Source: Prochlorococcus sp. AG-363-C02
GTDB taxonomy: Bacteria; Cyanobacteriota; Cyanobacteriia; PCC-6307; Cyanobiaceae
Length of the DNA stretch: 64,000 nucleotides
Direction of reading: 5' to 3'
NCBI GenBank assembly: GCA_003278345.1
Contig: QCFH01000002.1
Coordinates: 62,001-126,000, forward strand
The stretch's first letter is position 1; each line of letters starts with the position of its first letter. Below the pieces are notes generated by a model, which was not told the origin of the DNA, ran no database searches, and was given only the letters and a program-made list of their open reading frames with translations. Positions 56,151 through 64,000 of the stretch are shown one piece after another. Both the position numbers and the translations under genes were made by a program.

Positions 56151-56669
56151 ATGAACAAACTAAATCCGAGTTTTGAAGATGCTATCAATGCAGCTTCATT
56201 ATGGTGTTCAGCCTGGGACAAAGGAGAGCTAAGCGATGAAGTATTAGCTGAAAGGGTCTCTGAACTATTAGCAACTTTGAATGGAGCGAGAGGATTTCTT
56301 GCACTAAGTCTTTCTAGCAAATCCCCACTAATGGACCGTCTGCCTGACGCACTAATTTTTCAATTAAGAGAGTCTGGAGATGTTGTAGTGGATCTCGTAG
56401 CTAAGAACCTTGCAATGAGTACAGCAATGGCATTGCACCATCAGCGAAATAAAAACTATTCTCAACAGGCCGGATCTGAAAACATCAAAAGGAGATGTTT
56501 AGAAATTTTAAGGCTTCTTGAACCATATTCAGTTAAAGAAACACTTGAAAACCTTCTCAAAGCAACTAAAGGAGAAGGTAAATATGTTGATTTTCTAAAT
56601 CGATGGAATTATGACGAGGCTCAAAAAAACAAAATCGCTGAAGGAATCAATTTGATCACAGAAATGTAA
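56151..56669 (+). CDS. Conserved cyanobacterial hypothetical protein
   Basis: The 172-residue soluble protein is mostly helical (FEDAINAASLWCSAWDKGEL, LAERVSELLATLNGARGFLA, then PDALIFQLRES). The C-terminal part has RRCLEILRLLEPYSVKETLE. No known domain was recognised. It stands alone on the plus strand, divergent from era, and ends at a hairpin terminator. Confidence 0.65.
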   Translation: MNKLNPSFEDAINAASLWCSAWDKGELSDEVLAERVSELLATLNGARGFLALSLSSKSPLMDRLPDALIFQLRESGDVVVDLVAKNLAMSTAMALHHQRNKNYSQQAGSENIKRRCLEILRLLEPYSVKETLENLLKATKGEGKYVDFLNRWNYDEAQKNKIAEGINLITEM

Positions 56670-56676
56670 AAAAAAA

Positions 56677-56706
56677 TGGGGATAAAACTTAAAAGTCTCA
56701 TCCCCA
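56677..56706. terminator. Bidirectional intrinsic terminator
   Basis: TGGGGAT and ATCCCCA pair perfectly around a loop that holds an inner ACTT/AAGT stem. A T-run at 56,710-56,715 follows on the plus strand and an A-run precedes it (T-run on the minus strand). It lies between convergent genes, as expected for a terminator serving both. Confidence 0.75.
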
Positions 56707-56736
56707 CAATATTTTTTGTTTTTATATTAAAAAACG

Positions 56737-57477
56737 TTAATCCCTACGACCGCCTTGAAGGGCAATAATGAAACGAAGAATAAATACAAACAAATTTATA
56801 TAAGTTAAATACATCCCTAAGGCTCCTGCAAGATACTGATCATCACTGTATCTTCGTGGCATTGTATAAAAATCCAAAAAGGATATTGCAACGAAAAGAA
56901 CAGTTCCAAATCCTGCAATCATCAATTCAAGACCAGTCCCTCCAAACATTCCTGGAACAAAAAATCCTCCTATCAGCTGAACAACCATTGCAATAATTAA
57001 GCCTATTAGGCCCAACCCAACTGCACCACTTAAGGCCTGACCAACACTGTCAGTCATTCGCCTACCAACAAAAGAAGCAATAACAAATGTTATTCCTGTC
57101 GCGAAAGCAGCAGTACCAACGGATCCAATCCCAGCAGTGCCTATGGCTATTGCCACAATGCCACTTAGAGTAAATCCTGTTAAAAGACTATATCCAGTTA
57201 AAAGTGGCAATGCTTTTGCATTGTTTGCATTATTTGCAGCACTTGTTGCCATGAAAAACAGAACTAATTCTGCGATAAATGCAACCCAAAAAAGTGGCTG
57301 AAACAATGAAGGATTTGATGCCAATAAAGAAAGGCCGCTTAATACTCCAAGTGCTGTTAGCACCATACCTCCGCCTACATAAGGCAAAGCCTTATTTACT
57401 ACGTTTGGCCCAACCAACGTTCCAGATTGAGCCTCACGGATCGCCTGCTGAAAATTGCTACTTGCTGGCATATGCAT
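56737..57477 (-). CDS. Bax inhibitor-1/YccA family membrane protein
   Basis: The 246-residue protein has about seven membrane helices (for example VGGGMVLTALGVLSGLSLL, VALGTAG-like segments, and LLTGFTLSGIVAIAIGTAGI). It ends with YTMPRRYSDDQYLAGALGMYLTYINLFVFILRFI, which is a Bax-inhibitor-1 family C-terminus. Family members are proton- or calcium-leak channels; YccA modulates FtsH. Two ATGs lie near the start (57,477 and 57,471). Confidence 0.85.
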   Translation of the reverse strand: MHMPASSNFQQAIREAQSGTLVGPNVVNKALPYVGGGMVLTALGVLSGLSLLASNPSLFQPLFWVAFIAELVLFFMATSAANNANNAKALPLLTGYSLLTGFTLSGIVAIAIGTAGIGSVGTAAFATGITFVIASFVGRRMTDSVGQALSGAVGLGLIGLIIAMVVQLIGGFFVPGMFGGTGLELMIAGFGTVLFVAISFLDFYTMPRRYSDDQYLAGALGMYLTYINLFVFILRFIIALQGGRRD

Positions 57478-57524
57478 CTAGGTAATTAATAAATACTTTG
57501 ACAGAAAAAAAAATTTTGCGGGAA

Positions 57525-58514
57525 TTATTTTGTGCGGATGTCACTAACTTTTCTCTTTTTTGCATAAGCATCAACTACTCGCTGAACTAATTGATGTCGA
57601 ACAATATCTGCAGAAGTTAGCTTGCAAATAGCAATACCTTTAATATTTTGAAGAATTTGCACTGCTTCAACAAGCCCACTAATTTGTCCAGAGGGGAGGT
57701 CAATCTGTGTAACATCTCCTGTTACAACCATTCGAGATCTTTCTCCTAAGCGAGTAAGAGCCATTCTCATTTGTGCTGAGGTTGTATTCTGAGCCTCATC
57801 AAGAATGATAAAAGCATCTTCAAGAGTTCTCCCTCGCATATAAGCCAAAGGCGCTACTTCAATAACACCTTTTTCAAACAATGTTGTTGTTTTTTCAAGG
57901 CCAAGCAAGGTATGAAGAGAGTCGTAAAGAGGTCTTAAATACGGGTCAACCTTTTGTTGAAGATCACCAGGCAAAAATCCAAGATTTTCTCCGGCCTCTA
58001 CAGCTGGTCTTGTAAGTATAATTTTTTCTATTTTCCTTTCAGAAAGCATACGAACAGCCAAAACTGTTGCAAGAAAAGTTTTTCCAGTCCCTGCAGGTCC
58101 TAATGAAAAAGTCAAATCATTACTTTCCATAGAGTCTAGATATTTCTTTTGTCTAAGGGTCCTTGGTCTCAAAAGGTTTCCAGTTTGATTTCTTACTAAA
58201 ACATGATTAGAAAGAGCAGCATGTTCTTCCTCTCTTCCATTGTCTATAGATGAAAGAGCTGCTGATATATCAGCCGTTGAAACTGTTTGACCTTCTTCCC
58301 AAACTGGTCGCATTAATTCAACTAAAGCAGATGCTCTTTCAAGCTGACTCGATCTGCCACTTATCTCAAGTTTCAACCCTCTTAAAACAATTGAAGCTCC
58401 TGTTAAAGACTCCAACCTATGAAGTATTGATTGTCCTGCACCAGCAATTGCTATTGCCGCATCTGAATCAGGCAAATCAATTGAAAATTTTCCAGAAGAC
58501 TCTGCTTCTGCCAT
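57525..58514 (-). CDS. phoH: PhoH-like ATPase
   Basis: The 329-residue protein has Walker A SLGPAGTGKTFLATVLAV near residue 136, then LTRPAVEAGENLGFLPGDLQ, IILDEAQNTTSAQMRMALTR (Walker B) and VVTGDVTQIDLP near 270. It begins with the PhoH-specific N-terminal domain. The role is RNA- and phosphate-stress-related but unclear. The start follows the rpsP stop by 7 bases. Confidence 0.93.
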   Translation of the reverse strand: MAEAESSGKFSIDLPDSDAAIAIAGAGQSILHRLESLTGASIVLRGLKLEISGRSSQLERASALVELMRPVWEEGQTVSTADISAALSSIDNGREEEHAALSNHVLVRNQTGNLLRPRTLRQKKYLDSMESNDLTFSLGPAGTGKTFLATVLAVRMLSERKIEKIILTRPAVEAGENLGFLPGDLQQKVDPYLRPLYDSLHTLLGLEKTTTLFEKGVIEVAPLAYMRGRTLEDAFIILDEAQNTTSAQMRMALTRLGERSRMVVTGDVTQIDLPSGQISGLVEAVQILQNIKGIAICKLTSADIVRHQLVQRVVDAYAKKRKVSDIRTK

Positions 58515-58521
58515 ATAAATA

Positions 58522-58899
58522 TTAGCTTTCAGAAGACGCCTCAGTAGATTCAGCTTCCTGTGAAATTGGCTCTTCTACTTTCTTCTTGGATGAAGATTTG
58601 TTTGCGGATTTTCTAGCTTCTTCTTGCTTTGCTTGACCAATTAACTGAGCTGGACGAACTTTTTTCTCAAGTATTCCTCCCTTCTCAAGAAGAGATCGAA
58701 CAGCATCAGTTGGCTGAGCACCCTGACTCAACCTCAACCTAAGAGCCTCTGTATCAAGTCTTGTTTCCTTAGTTCGGGGATTGTAGAAGCCTAATTCTTG
58801 AAGTGGGCGACCATCCCTTCTAGAAGTGCTATTACAAGCGACTAAGCGGAAGCTGGCTTCCCTCTTTTTTCCAAACCGCTTGAGGCGGAGTTTGATCAT
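58522..58899 (-). CDS. rpsP: 30S ribosomal protein S16
   Basis: The 125-residue protein begins [20 protein letters not shown] and has [16 protein letters not shown] and [20 protein letters not shown], the S16 pattern. The C-terminal 40 residues are a Lys/Ser/Glu-rich extension, longer than in E. coli. It lies between ffh and phoH on the same strand. Confidence 0.97.
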   Translation of the reverse strand: MIKLRLKRFGKKREASFRLVACNSTSRRDGRPLQELGFYNPRTKETRLDTEALRLRLSQGAQPTDAVRSLLEKGGILEKKVRPAQLIGQAKQEEARKSANKSSSKKKVEEPISQEAESTEASSES

Positions 58900-58978
58900 C
58901 TTCGCTTAAATTCTTTGTTGATGTTTATAAGGTAGTGCAAAAACACTTACCAAATTTAGATTTTAACTTGTTGAGGGT

Positions 58979-60427
58979 TCATAAGTCTCCAAATCCTTTC
59001 TTTTTCTTATGAGGACGCTGACGTTTTGGAGGTCTTACACCTCCTCCTCCCCCTCTAGCACCCTGATGGGTTGAAGGCATGCCAGGCATGCCAACCTGAC
59101 CTCCTAAGCCAGGGAAACCAGGCATGCCAGCACCACTAGACATCTGCTTCATCAGACCTCGCATTTTTTGAAAATCAGCTAAAACCTTGTCCACTTCTGC
59201 TAAGGAATGTCCACTGCCAGTAGCAATCCTTCTTCGCCTTGAAGGATGAGCTGCCAGCAATTCAGGCTGAGAACGTTCTGAATTAGTCATTGAACCAATC
59301 ATTGCTTCAATGCGCTTCAATTGATCTTCACCACTTTTCAACATCCCGTCATCAATTTTGTTCATTCCAGGGATCATTTTCATTAATCCTCCTAAAGAAC
59401 CCATCCTTTTTATCAACCTCATTTGCTTAACAAAATCAGAAAAATCAAAAGTTGCCTCTTGAAATTTTCTTTGCATTTGCTCTGCATCAGCTATTTCAAC
59501 TTCCTTTTGCGCTTTTTCTACAAGTGTTAAAACATCACCCATCCCCAAAATCCGCCCAGCCATTCGTTCTGGATGAAAAGGTTGTAATGCTTCTACCTTT
59601 TCACCAGTACCAATAAACTTAATAGGCTGGCCACTAACTTTCCTAATTGAAAGAGCAGCACCTCCTCTCGAATCACCATCGAGTTTTGTAAGAACAGCAC
59701 CTGTAATGCCTACCTTTTCATGAAAAGATTTTGTTAATTCAGCTGCTTCTTGACCAATCATCGAATCAACAACTAATAAAACCTCATCAGGGTTAACAGC
59801 AGAGCGAATTCTGACCATTTCACTCATCATTCCCTCATCTATTTGCAGCCGTCCAGCAGTATCAACAATGAGAGTATCGAAACCTTCTTCTTTTGCTTTT
59901 AATAAACCAGAAGAAGCAATTTCTTCTGGTTTCAAATCCTTACCAAGACTAAAAACATCTACACCAATCTGATTACCTAAAGTATTTAGCTGCTCTATTG
60001 CAGCTGGTCTATAAACATCAGCAGCAACTAGCAAGGGCCTAAGACCTTGTTCTTTGAGATAGAGTCCTAGCTTTGCTGAAGCAGTTGTTTTTCCAGCACC
60101 CTGAAGTCCTGCCATTAGAATGACAGAAGGCTTTTCAGTTGCATTTGCCAAAGGGGCATTAGCCTTGCCCATGACCTCTATCAACTGCTGATGAACAACT
60201 TGAATAAATTTCTCTCCAGGCTTTACACCCCTAACTACCTCTGCTCCAATAGCCTGTTGACGAACCTCTTCTACAAATTCTTTAACAACAGAAAGGCTTA
60301 CATCGGCTTCTAAGAGAGCCCTCCTTACTTGTTTTAGAGCAATATCAACATTATCTTCACTGATTTTATTTTCGCCCCTAAGGCCTTTTACTGCATCTTC
60401 AAACCGTGCAGAAAGCTCATCAAACAT
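58979..60427 (-). CDS. ffh: Signal recognition particle protein Ffh
   Basis: The 482-residue protein has an N domain, GTPase G1 GLQGAGKTTASAKLG near 109, VAADVYRPAAIEQL, VDTAGRLQIDEGMMSEM and TKLDGDSRGGAALS. The M domain (from about 325) is Met-rich, with GMPGFPGLGG repeats, and ends in a basic Arg/Lys-rich tail. It targets membrane proteins. It lies 76 bases after the ARC6-like gene and 79 bases before rpsP on the same strand. Confidence 0.97.
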   Translation of the reverse strand: MFDELSARFEDAVKGLRGENKISEDNVDIALKQVRRALLEADVSLSVVKEFVEEVRQQAIGAEVVRGVKPGEKFIQVVHQQLIEVMGKANAPLANATEKPSVILMAGLQGAGKTTASAKLGLYLKEQGLRPLLVAADVYRPAAIEQLNTLGNQIGVDVFSLGKDLKPEEIASSGLLKAKEEGFDTLIVDTAGRLQIDEGMMSEMVRIRSAVNPDEVLLVVDSMIGQEAAELTKSFHEKVGITGAVLTKLDGDSRGGAALSIRKVSGQPIKFIGTGEKVEALQPFHPERMAGRILGMGDVLTLVEKAQKEVEIADAEQMQRKFQEATFDFSDFVKQMRLIKRMGSLGGLMKMIPGMNKIDDGMLKSGEDQLKRIEAMIGSMTNSERSQPELLAAHPSRRRRIATGSGHSLAEVDKVLADFQKMRGLMKQMSSGAGMPGFPGLGGQVGMPGMPSTHQGARGGGGGVRPPKRQRPHKKKKGFGDL

Positions 60428-60503
60428 TTGAGAAAATTTTCACAGGTATATTTTATAGCCTATATAAAATTAGCTTCTTTTTGAAATAATTCAATTTTAG
60501 AAA

Positions 60504-62570
60504 TTACCTTCGGCTTGAAAAATTAACCAATTTCCATTGCTGCTTATTCCTGCCAAGGATATATTTAACCCTTAAGGCTGGGATATTAGTTTCAGATAAA
60601 ACTTCTCCTGATTCTTTCATTCTCTGATCCTTGTACAAAATTTTAACATCAACTTCTATACGCTTATTAGTTTGAGATTGTATATCTAAAGATTCTATAT
60701 TTGTTGATATAACTTGTTTCTCACCCTTTTGTTTATCTTTTATTCTTTGATTATTAACTATTTTTACTAGAGAATTTGTTGCAACTTGATTCAAAACGCC
60801 ACTTTCGCCTCCTGAAAGAATCTCAGCCTTACCCCGCAACCATGCTTCTATAAGATTCTGAATCTGCTTTTTAGAAGGAGTTTCAATATTCAAAGGAATA
60901 TATTCTCCTTTCTTTTCAAGCTTAGAAGATATTTTATTTTTTTCGCTATTAAAAGATTTACCTTTTTCATCCAACTCTTTTTCTTGAACAAGCGAAGGTT
61001 TCGCCGCAATTTTTTCTTCTAATTGACTTTTAATTGACAAATAACCAATAACACCGCCAGAGAGAAATAAACCAACAAAAACAAAGGAGCCTATCAATAA
61101 GCTATTTCTACTAATTCCAAGTTTGTTAGAAGCTTTTTCAGATAACCTTAAAAGAGGATTACTTACATTGACAATTAAGCCTTGAAACCTTTCAACAAGC
61201 AAGTCAAGCAAATCATTTTGATCATCTTCATCTTCTACAAATTCATTCTCCAAATAAGTCTTAGCTAAATCATCATCTTCATCAAAAGAAGAAATATTTC
61301 TTTCTTCTTCATCTGATGATAATGATTCTTGAGATTGATAATTTTCAGAGGAAAGTCCTGAAATCAAAGAAAAACCTGCTTTTGCAATACCTCTAGCGCT
61401 TCTTCTCTCAACTTTTTCCACATAGTCCTGAACATCTCTATCAGCAAACCAAGCCTCCAAATCTACAGATTCAACTTCAATATCCCTAAAACCAGGTAAG
61501 ACATCTGTTTTCAGCCAATTAGTAGCATAATCACAAAGTGCTGCGAGTTTCTCTCCTGGGTAAGAATCAAACCATTCTTTTAAGTTTTGATCTGTACTGT
61601 TAGAAAAACATGCTTCAGCTTGTTGAACATTTGCAAGTAAAAGATCAATAGATCCAAGTAAGGGCATTGCATCAAAACCCTGCGAATTCAGTTTATTAAT
61701 TTGCTTTCTAGCTTTTTGAATAGCTTCAGGTTTACGCCTGTAGAAGCCTGATGCTACAAGAGAAAGCGCATATAAAAATCCTGCATCAGAAGAACCATTT
61801 TTATACCAATGCGAAAACAGATCTACTTGTTCTTGAACGGTTAAAAACTTTCTAATCTGCTGAAAAAATATTTCAAAATCTGCTTGATTAAATTCAAAAC
61901 TCGAATTTGTCAATTTTCTACCTTCTAAACCACCTCTGTTAAGAACAAAGCCATCAAGTAAATTCAATCCATCTTGATGAGACTTTTGATCAGATAAATC
62001 TCTACTTAATAAATCAAGGATCCTGTAAGGAAGTAAAGCTTCTAATTCTTTTTCTAAATTTTGTCTCCGATCTTGTAGTTTTCCCATCCTTTGAAGAAGG
62101 TGAATACCTTCTTCCAATATTTCTGCTGCTGAAGAATAGCGCCTTTGTTCTTGCTCATAGAAAGCTGCATCTTTACATGCAAGTGCTGCTAAAAGTGCCA
62201 AGTCAGATTCTCTTCCACTACCTAGAGCTGGTGCCTGAGGAGGTTGAAGAGCTTTGCGCGCAAGATTAAATGCTTCAGCAGAATTTTTTGCTTCCCACAA
62301 AAGTATTAAGCCTGCAACTTCTCTATTTGAAGAAAATTCCAGCCCGGAAGCACCTGCAGTTAATGCTGTTTCATATTGTTCTCGCAACTTTTTATCGCAA
62401 AGTAAATCGGCAGATCTACGCAAAAGCTCAGAGCGTTGCGCTATCACCTCAGGAGTAAACCCATTGTCAGGGGTACGATCTAAGCGCAACTGAAAGAATC
62501 TCAGAACTTCTTCAGTATCAGAAGTAGGGCTGACTCCCAGCAAACGAAAATGATCGATTGGCAATTCCAA
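60504..62570 (-). CDS. ftn2: ARC6/Ftn2-like cell-division protein
   Basis: The 688-residue protein begins LPIDHFRLLGVSPTSDTEEV, a J-domain-like start. A long helical cytoplasmic part follows with RSELLRRSADLLCDKKLREQ and a tetratricopeptide-like region to about residue 350. A single membrane helix (about 487-513, GSFVFVGLFLSGGVIGYL) precedes a C-terminal IMS-type domain (from about 545, PSKKQIQNLIEAWLRGKAEI). This is the architecture of cyanobacterial Ftn2 and plant ARC6, which anchor FtsZ to the membrane. The start is a TTG at 62,570 or 62,564. Confidence 0.9.
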   Translation of the reverse strand: MELPIDHFRLLGVSPTSDTEEVLRFFQLRLDRTPDNGFTPEVIAQRSELLRRSADLLCDKKLREQYETALTAGASGLEFSSNREVAGLILLWEAKNSAEAFNLARKALQPPQAPALGSGRESDLALLAALACKDAAFYEQEQRRYSSAAEILEEGIHLLQRMGKLQDRRQNLEKELEALLPYRILDLLSRDLSDQKSHQDGLNLLDGFVLNRGGLEGRKLTNSSFEFNQADFEIFFQQIRKFLTVQEQVDLFSHWYKNGSSDAGFLYALSLVASGFYRRKPEAIQKARKQINKLNSQGFDAMPLLGSIDLLLANVQQAEACFSNSTDQNLKEWFDSYPGEKLAALCDYATNWLKTDVLPGFRDIEVESVDLEAWFADRDVQDYVEKVERRSARGIAKAGFSLISGLSSENYQSQESLSSDEEERNISSFDEDDDLAKTYLENEFVEDEDDQNDLLDLLVERFQGLIVNVSNPLLRLSEKASNKLGISRNSLLIGSFVFVGLFLSGGVIGYLSIKSQLEEKIAAKPSLVQEKELDEKGKSFNSEKNKISSKLEKKGEYIPLNIETPSKKQIQNLIEAWLRGKAEILSGGESGVLNQVATNSLVKIVNNQRIKDKQKGEKQVISTNIESLDIQSQTNKRIEVDVKILYKDQRMKESGEVLSETNIPALRVKYILGRNKQQWKLVNFSSRR

Positions 62571-62663
62571 GCAATATCAAGCTATTAAAAATAAACTTTA
62601 GACAGATCCAAGATCTCTGCAATGATTTGCACATAGGCGTTTAAAGTCTTACATGGAAAGACA

Positions 62664-63761
62664 GTGGAACAAATGATGCAATCAACAAACACAAACACTC
62701 AAAAAACAACAATTAAATCCTCTCTTGAAAGCGCTCACGCTGATCGCATTAGCAGCCTTCCAAAGCAAGAGCCAGCAAAAATTGATCAGGCGATAGGAAG
62801 GCAGCTTTTTAAAGACATGACATTGGGGAGAAGGTTTGAAGACAAGTGCGCAGAGATGTATTACAGAGGGAAAATGTTTGGTTTTGTTCATCTTTATAAC
62901 GGTCAAGAAGCTGTTAGCTCTGGAGTAATTGGAGCAATGCGAAAACAGCATGATTGGTTTTGTAGTACATATCGCGACCATGTCCATGCACTAAGCGCAG
63001 GAGTACCTGCCAAAGAAGTAATGAGTGAGTTATTTGGGAAAGAAACAGGATGCAGCAAAGGAAGAGGAGGGTCGATGCATCTTTTCTCTAAAGAACATCA
63101 CTTATTAGGTGGATATGCATTTATTGGAGAAGGTATTCCAGTAGCCCTTGGTTCAGCCTTTACAAGTAAATATAAAAAAGAAGTACTAAAAGAAGAAAAG
63201 AGCGACTCTGTTACAGCTGCTTTCTTTGGAGATGGTACATGCAATATAGGTCAGTTCTATGAATGTCTAAATATGGCTCAATTATGGAAATTACCAATTT
63301 TATTTGTTGTTGAAAACAATAAATGGGCAATTGGTATGGCTCATGATCGCGCAACAAGTGAACCTGAGATATGGAGAAAAGCTGATGCCTTCGGCATGAA
63401 AGGGGAAGAAGTGGATGGAATGGATGTTCTAGCTGTCAGAGGTGCCGCTGAAAGAGCAATTGAAAGAGCAAGATCTGGCGAAGGGCCAACCTTAATAGAA
63501 TGCCTTACTTATAGATTTAGAGGACATTCACTTGCAGATCCAGACGAACTTCGGTCTCCTGAAGAGAAAGATTTTTGGTCAAAAAGAGACCCTCTTAAAC
63601 TTTTAGAGAAAAATCTTTCAGAAAATAATATAGTTTCCACTAATGAACTTAGGTCAATAGAAAAAGAAATAGATAAAGAGGTAAATGAAGCTGTTGAATT
63701 TGCACTAGGGGCAAAAGACCCTGACCCTTCAGAGCTAACTAAATATATTTGGGCAGATTAA
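62664..63761 (+). CDS. pdhA: Pyruvate dehydrogenase E1 component, alpha subunit
   Basis: The 365-residue protein has the E1-alpha signature. [20 protein letters not shown] is near 52, [17 protein letters not shown] near 105, and [20 protein letters not shown] near 130. The thiamine-diphosphate motif [12 protein letters not shown]...[10 protein letters not shown] is near 190, and [15 protein letters not shown] near 290. It decarboxylates pyruvate. The GTG at 62,664 or an in-frame ATG at 62,673 may start it. Confidence 0.95.
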   Translation: MEQMMQSTNTNTQKTTIKSSLESAHADRISSLPKQEPAKIDQAIGRQLFKDMTLGRRFEDKCAEMYYRGKMFGFVHLYNGQEAVSSGVIGAMRKQHDWFCSTYRDHVHALSAGVPAKEVMSELFGKETGCSKGRGGSMHLFSKEHHLLGGYAFIGEGIPVALGSAFTSKYKKEVLKEEKSDSVTAAFFGDGTCNIGQFYECLNMAQLWKLPILFVVENNKWAIGMAHDRATSEPEIWRKADAFGMKGEEVDGMDVLAVRGAAERAIERARSGEGPTLIECLTYRFRGHSLADPDELRSPEEKDFWSKRDPLKLLEKNLSENNIVSTNELRSIEKEIDKEVNEAVEFALGAKDPDPSELTKYIWAD

Positions 63762-63792
63762 TATTTGGGGAACAATATAAACTTTTAAATCT

Positions 63793-64000
63793 CTAAATTC
63801 CACTAGGTAACTTGCGAGTTAAATTTCTCAATTTTCTTAAAGACTTTAATTCAACTTGACGTACGCGCTCTCTAGACACCTCTAGCAAACGTCCTATTTC
63901 TGCAAGTGTATGTCTATCGTTACCTTCAAGTCCAAAGCGAAGCTTAAGTACATGCTGTTCTTGTTCGCTTAAATGAGTAAGCCATCTACCAAGCTGCTCT
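63793..64000 (-). CDS. RNA polymerase sigma factor (RpoD/group 2), C-terminal part (cut by window edge)
   Basis: The last 68 residues of a sigma-70 factor are visible on the minus strand. LSEQEQHVLKLRFGLEGNDR and TLAEIGRLLEVSRERVRQVE make up region 4.2, which contacts the -35 element; the tail LRKLRNLTRKLPSGI follows. The gene continues beyond the right edge. A group 2 sigma factor is likely, since the tail is short and less acidic than the principal sigma, but the visible part cannot settle this. Confidence 0.9.
   Translation of the reverse strand, partial: EQLGRWLTHLSEQEQHVLKLRFGLEGNDRHTLAEIGRLLEVSRERVRQVELKSLRKLRNLTRKLPSGI

Noticed and set aside
1-64000. CRISPR arrays, insertion sequences, rRNA genes and riboswitches
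   Set aside because: None were seen on reading. No regular repeat-spacer pattern, transposase or rRNA-like sequence appears, and no riboswitch core was recognised upstream of thiE or cobL.

Overview
The window looks like a piece of a marine picocyanobacterial chromosome, most likely a low-light Prochlorococcus. The right half carries a compact, AT-rich set of cyanobacterial core genes: an ARC6/Ftn2 division protein, DUF3611, DUF3122 and TIGR03792 family proteins, an anaerobic-type precorrin methyltransferase CobL/CbiET, ThiE with a ThiD2-like N-terminus, LarB, FtsH, LexA and a group 2 sigma factor. Genes are tightly packed, TTG and GTG starts are frequent, and there is no rRNA, insertion sequence or CRISPR array. 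The genus is inferred from gene content and style only.

Bases 1 to about 37,270 form a variable surface-polysaccharide island, visibly more AT-rich than the rest. It starts with a cut GMC oxidoreductase and a GT2 glycosyltransferase. A minus-strand block (about 4,000-10,900) follows: glycosyltransferases, a Wzy-like polymerase, an ADP/GDP-heptose-type activation operon (hddA-hddC-talC-gmhB) and a second talC-like gene. Next come a three-domain fusion (nucleotidyltransferase-HAD-APH kinase), an ABC half-transporter that could flip lipid-linked glycans, and a carbamoyltransferase followed by SxtJ-like and SxtK-like small membrane proteins. Then come three WavE-like genes and a glycosyltransferase. 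A plus-strand operon (23,102-29,193) makes a second activated, probably deoxygenated and C-methylated GDP-sugar. The island ends with an SGNH protein, a NanM-like O-methyltransferase, tRNA-Ala(GGC), a split copy of the kinase/nucleotidyltransferase-HAD module, and manC.

From lexA (37,275) to the right edge the genes are housekeeping: a phosphohexomutase, argF, ftsH, ribD, cobL, nadK, pheS, surE, ribF, thiE-thiS, larB, ispF, trmD, era, phoH, rpsP, ffh, the ARC6-like gene, pdhA and the end of a sigma factor. Several small proteins that are easy to miss lie between them.

The most interesting theme is that the island holds four versions of the same three-enzyme logic (a small-molecule kinase, a HAD phosphatase and a nucleotidyltransferase). 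Two use GHMP kinases (heptose type) and two use APH-fold kinases. They occur as separate genes, a two-domain fusion or a three-domain fusion. Two transaldolase-type aldolases accompany the heptose-type genes, while no sedoheptulose-7-phosphate isomerase (GmhA) is seen. This suggests several parallel routes to unusual activated sugars for one cell-surface glycan.
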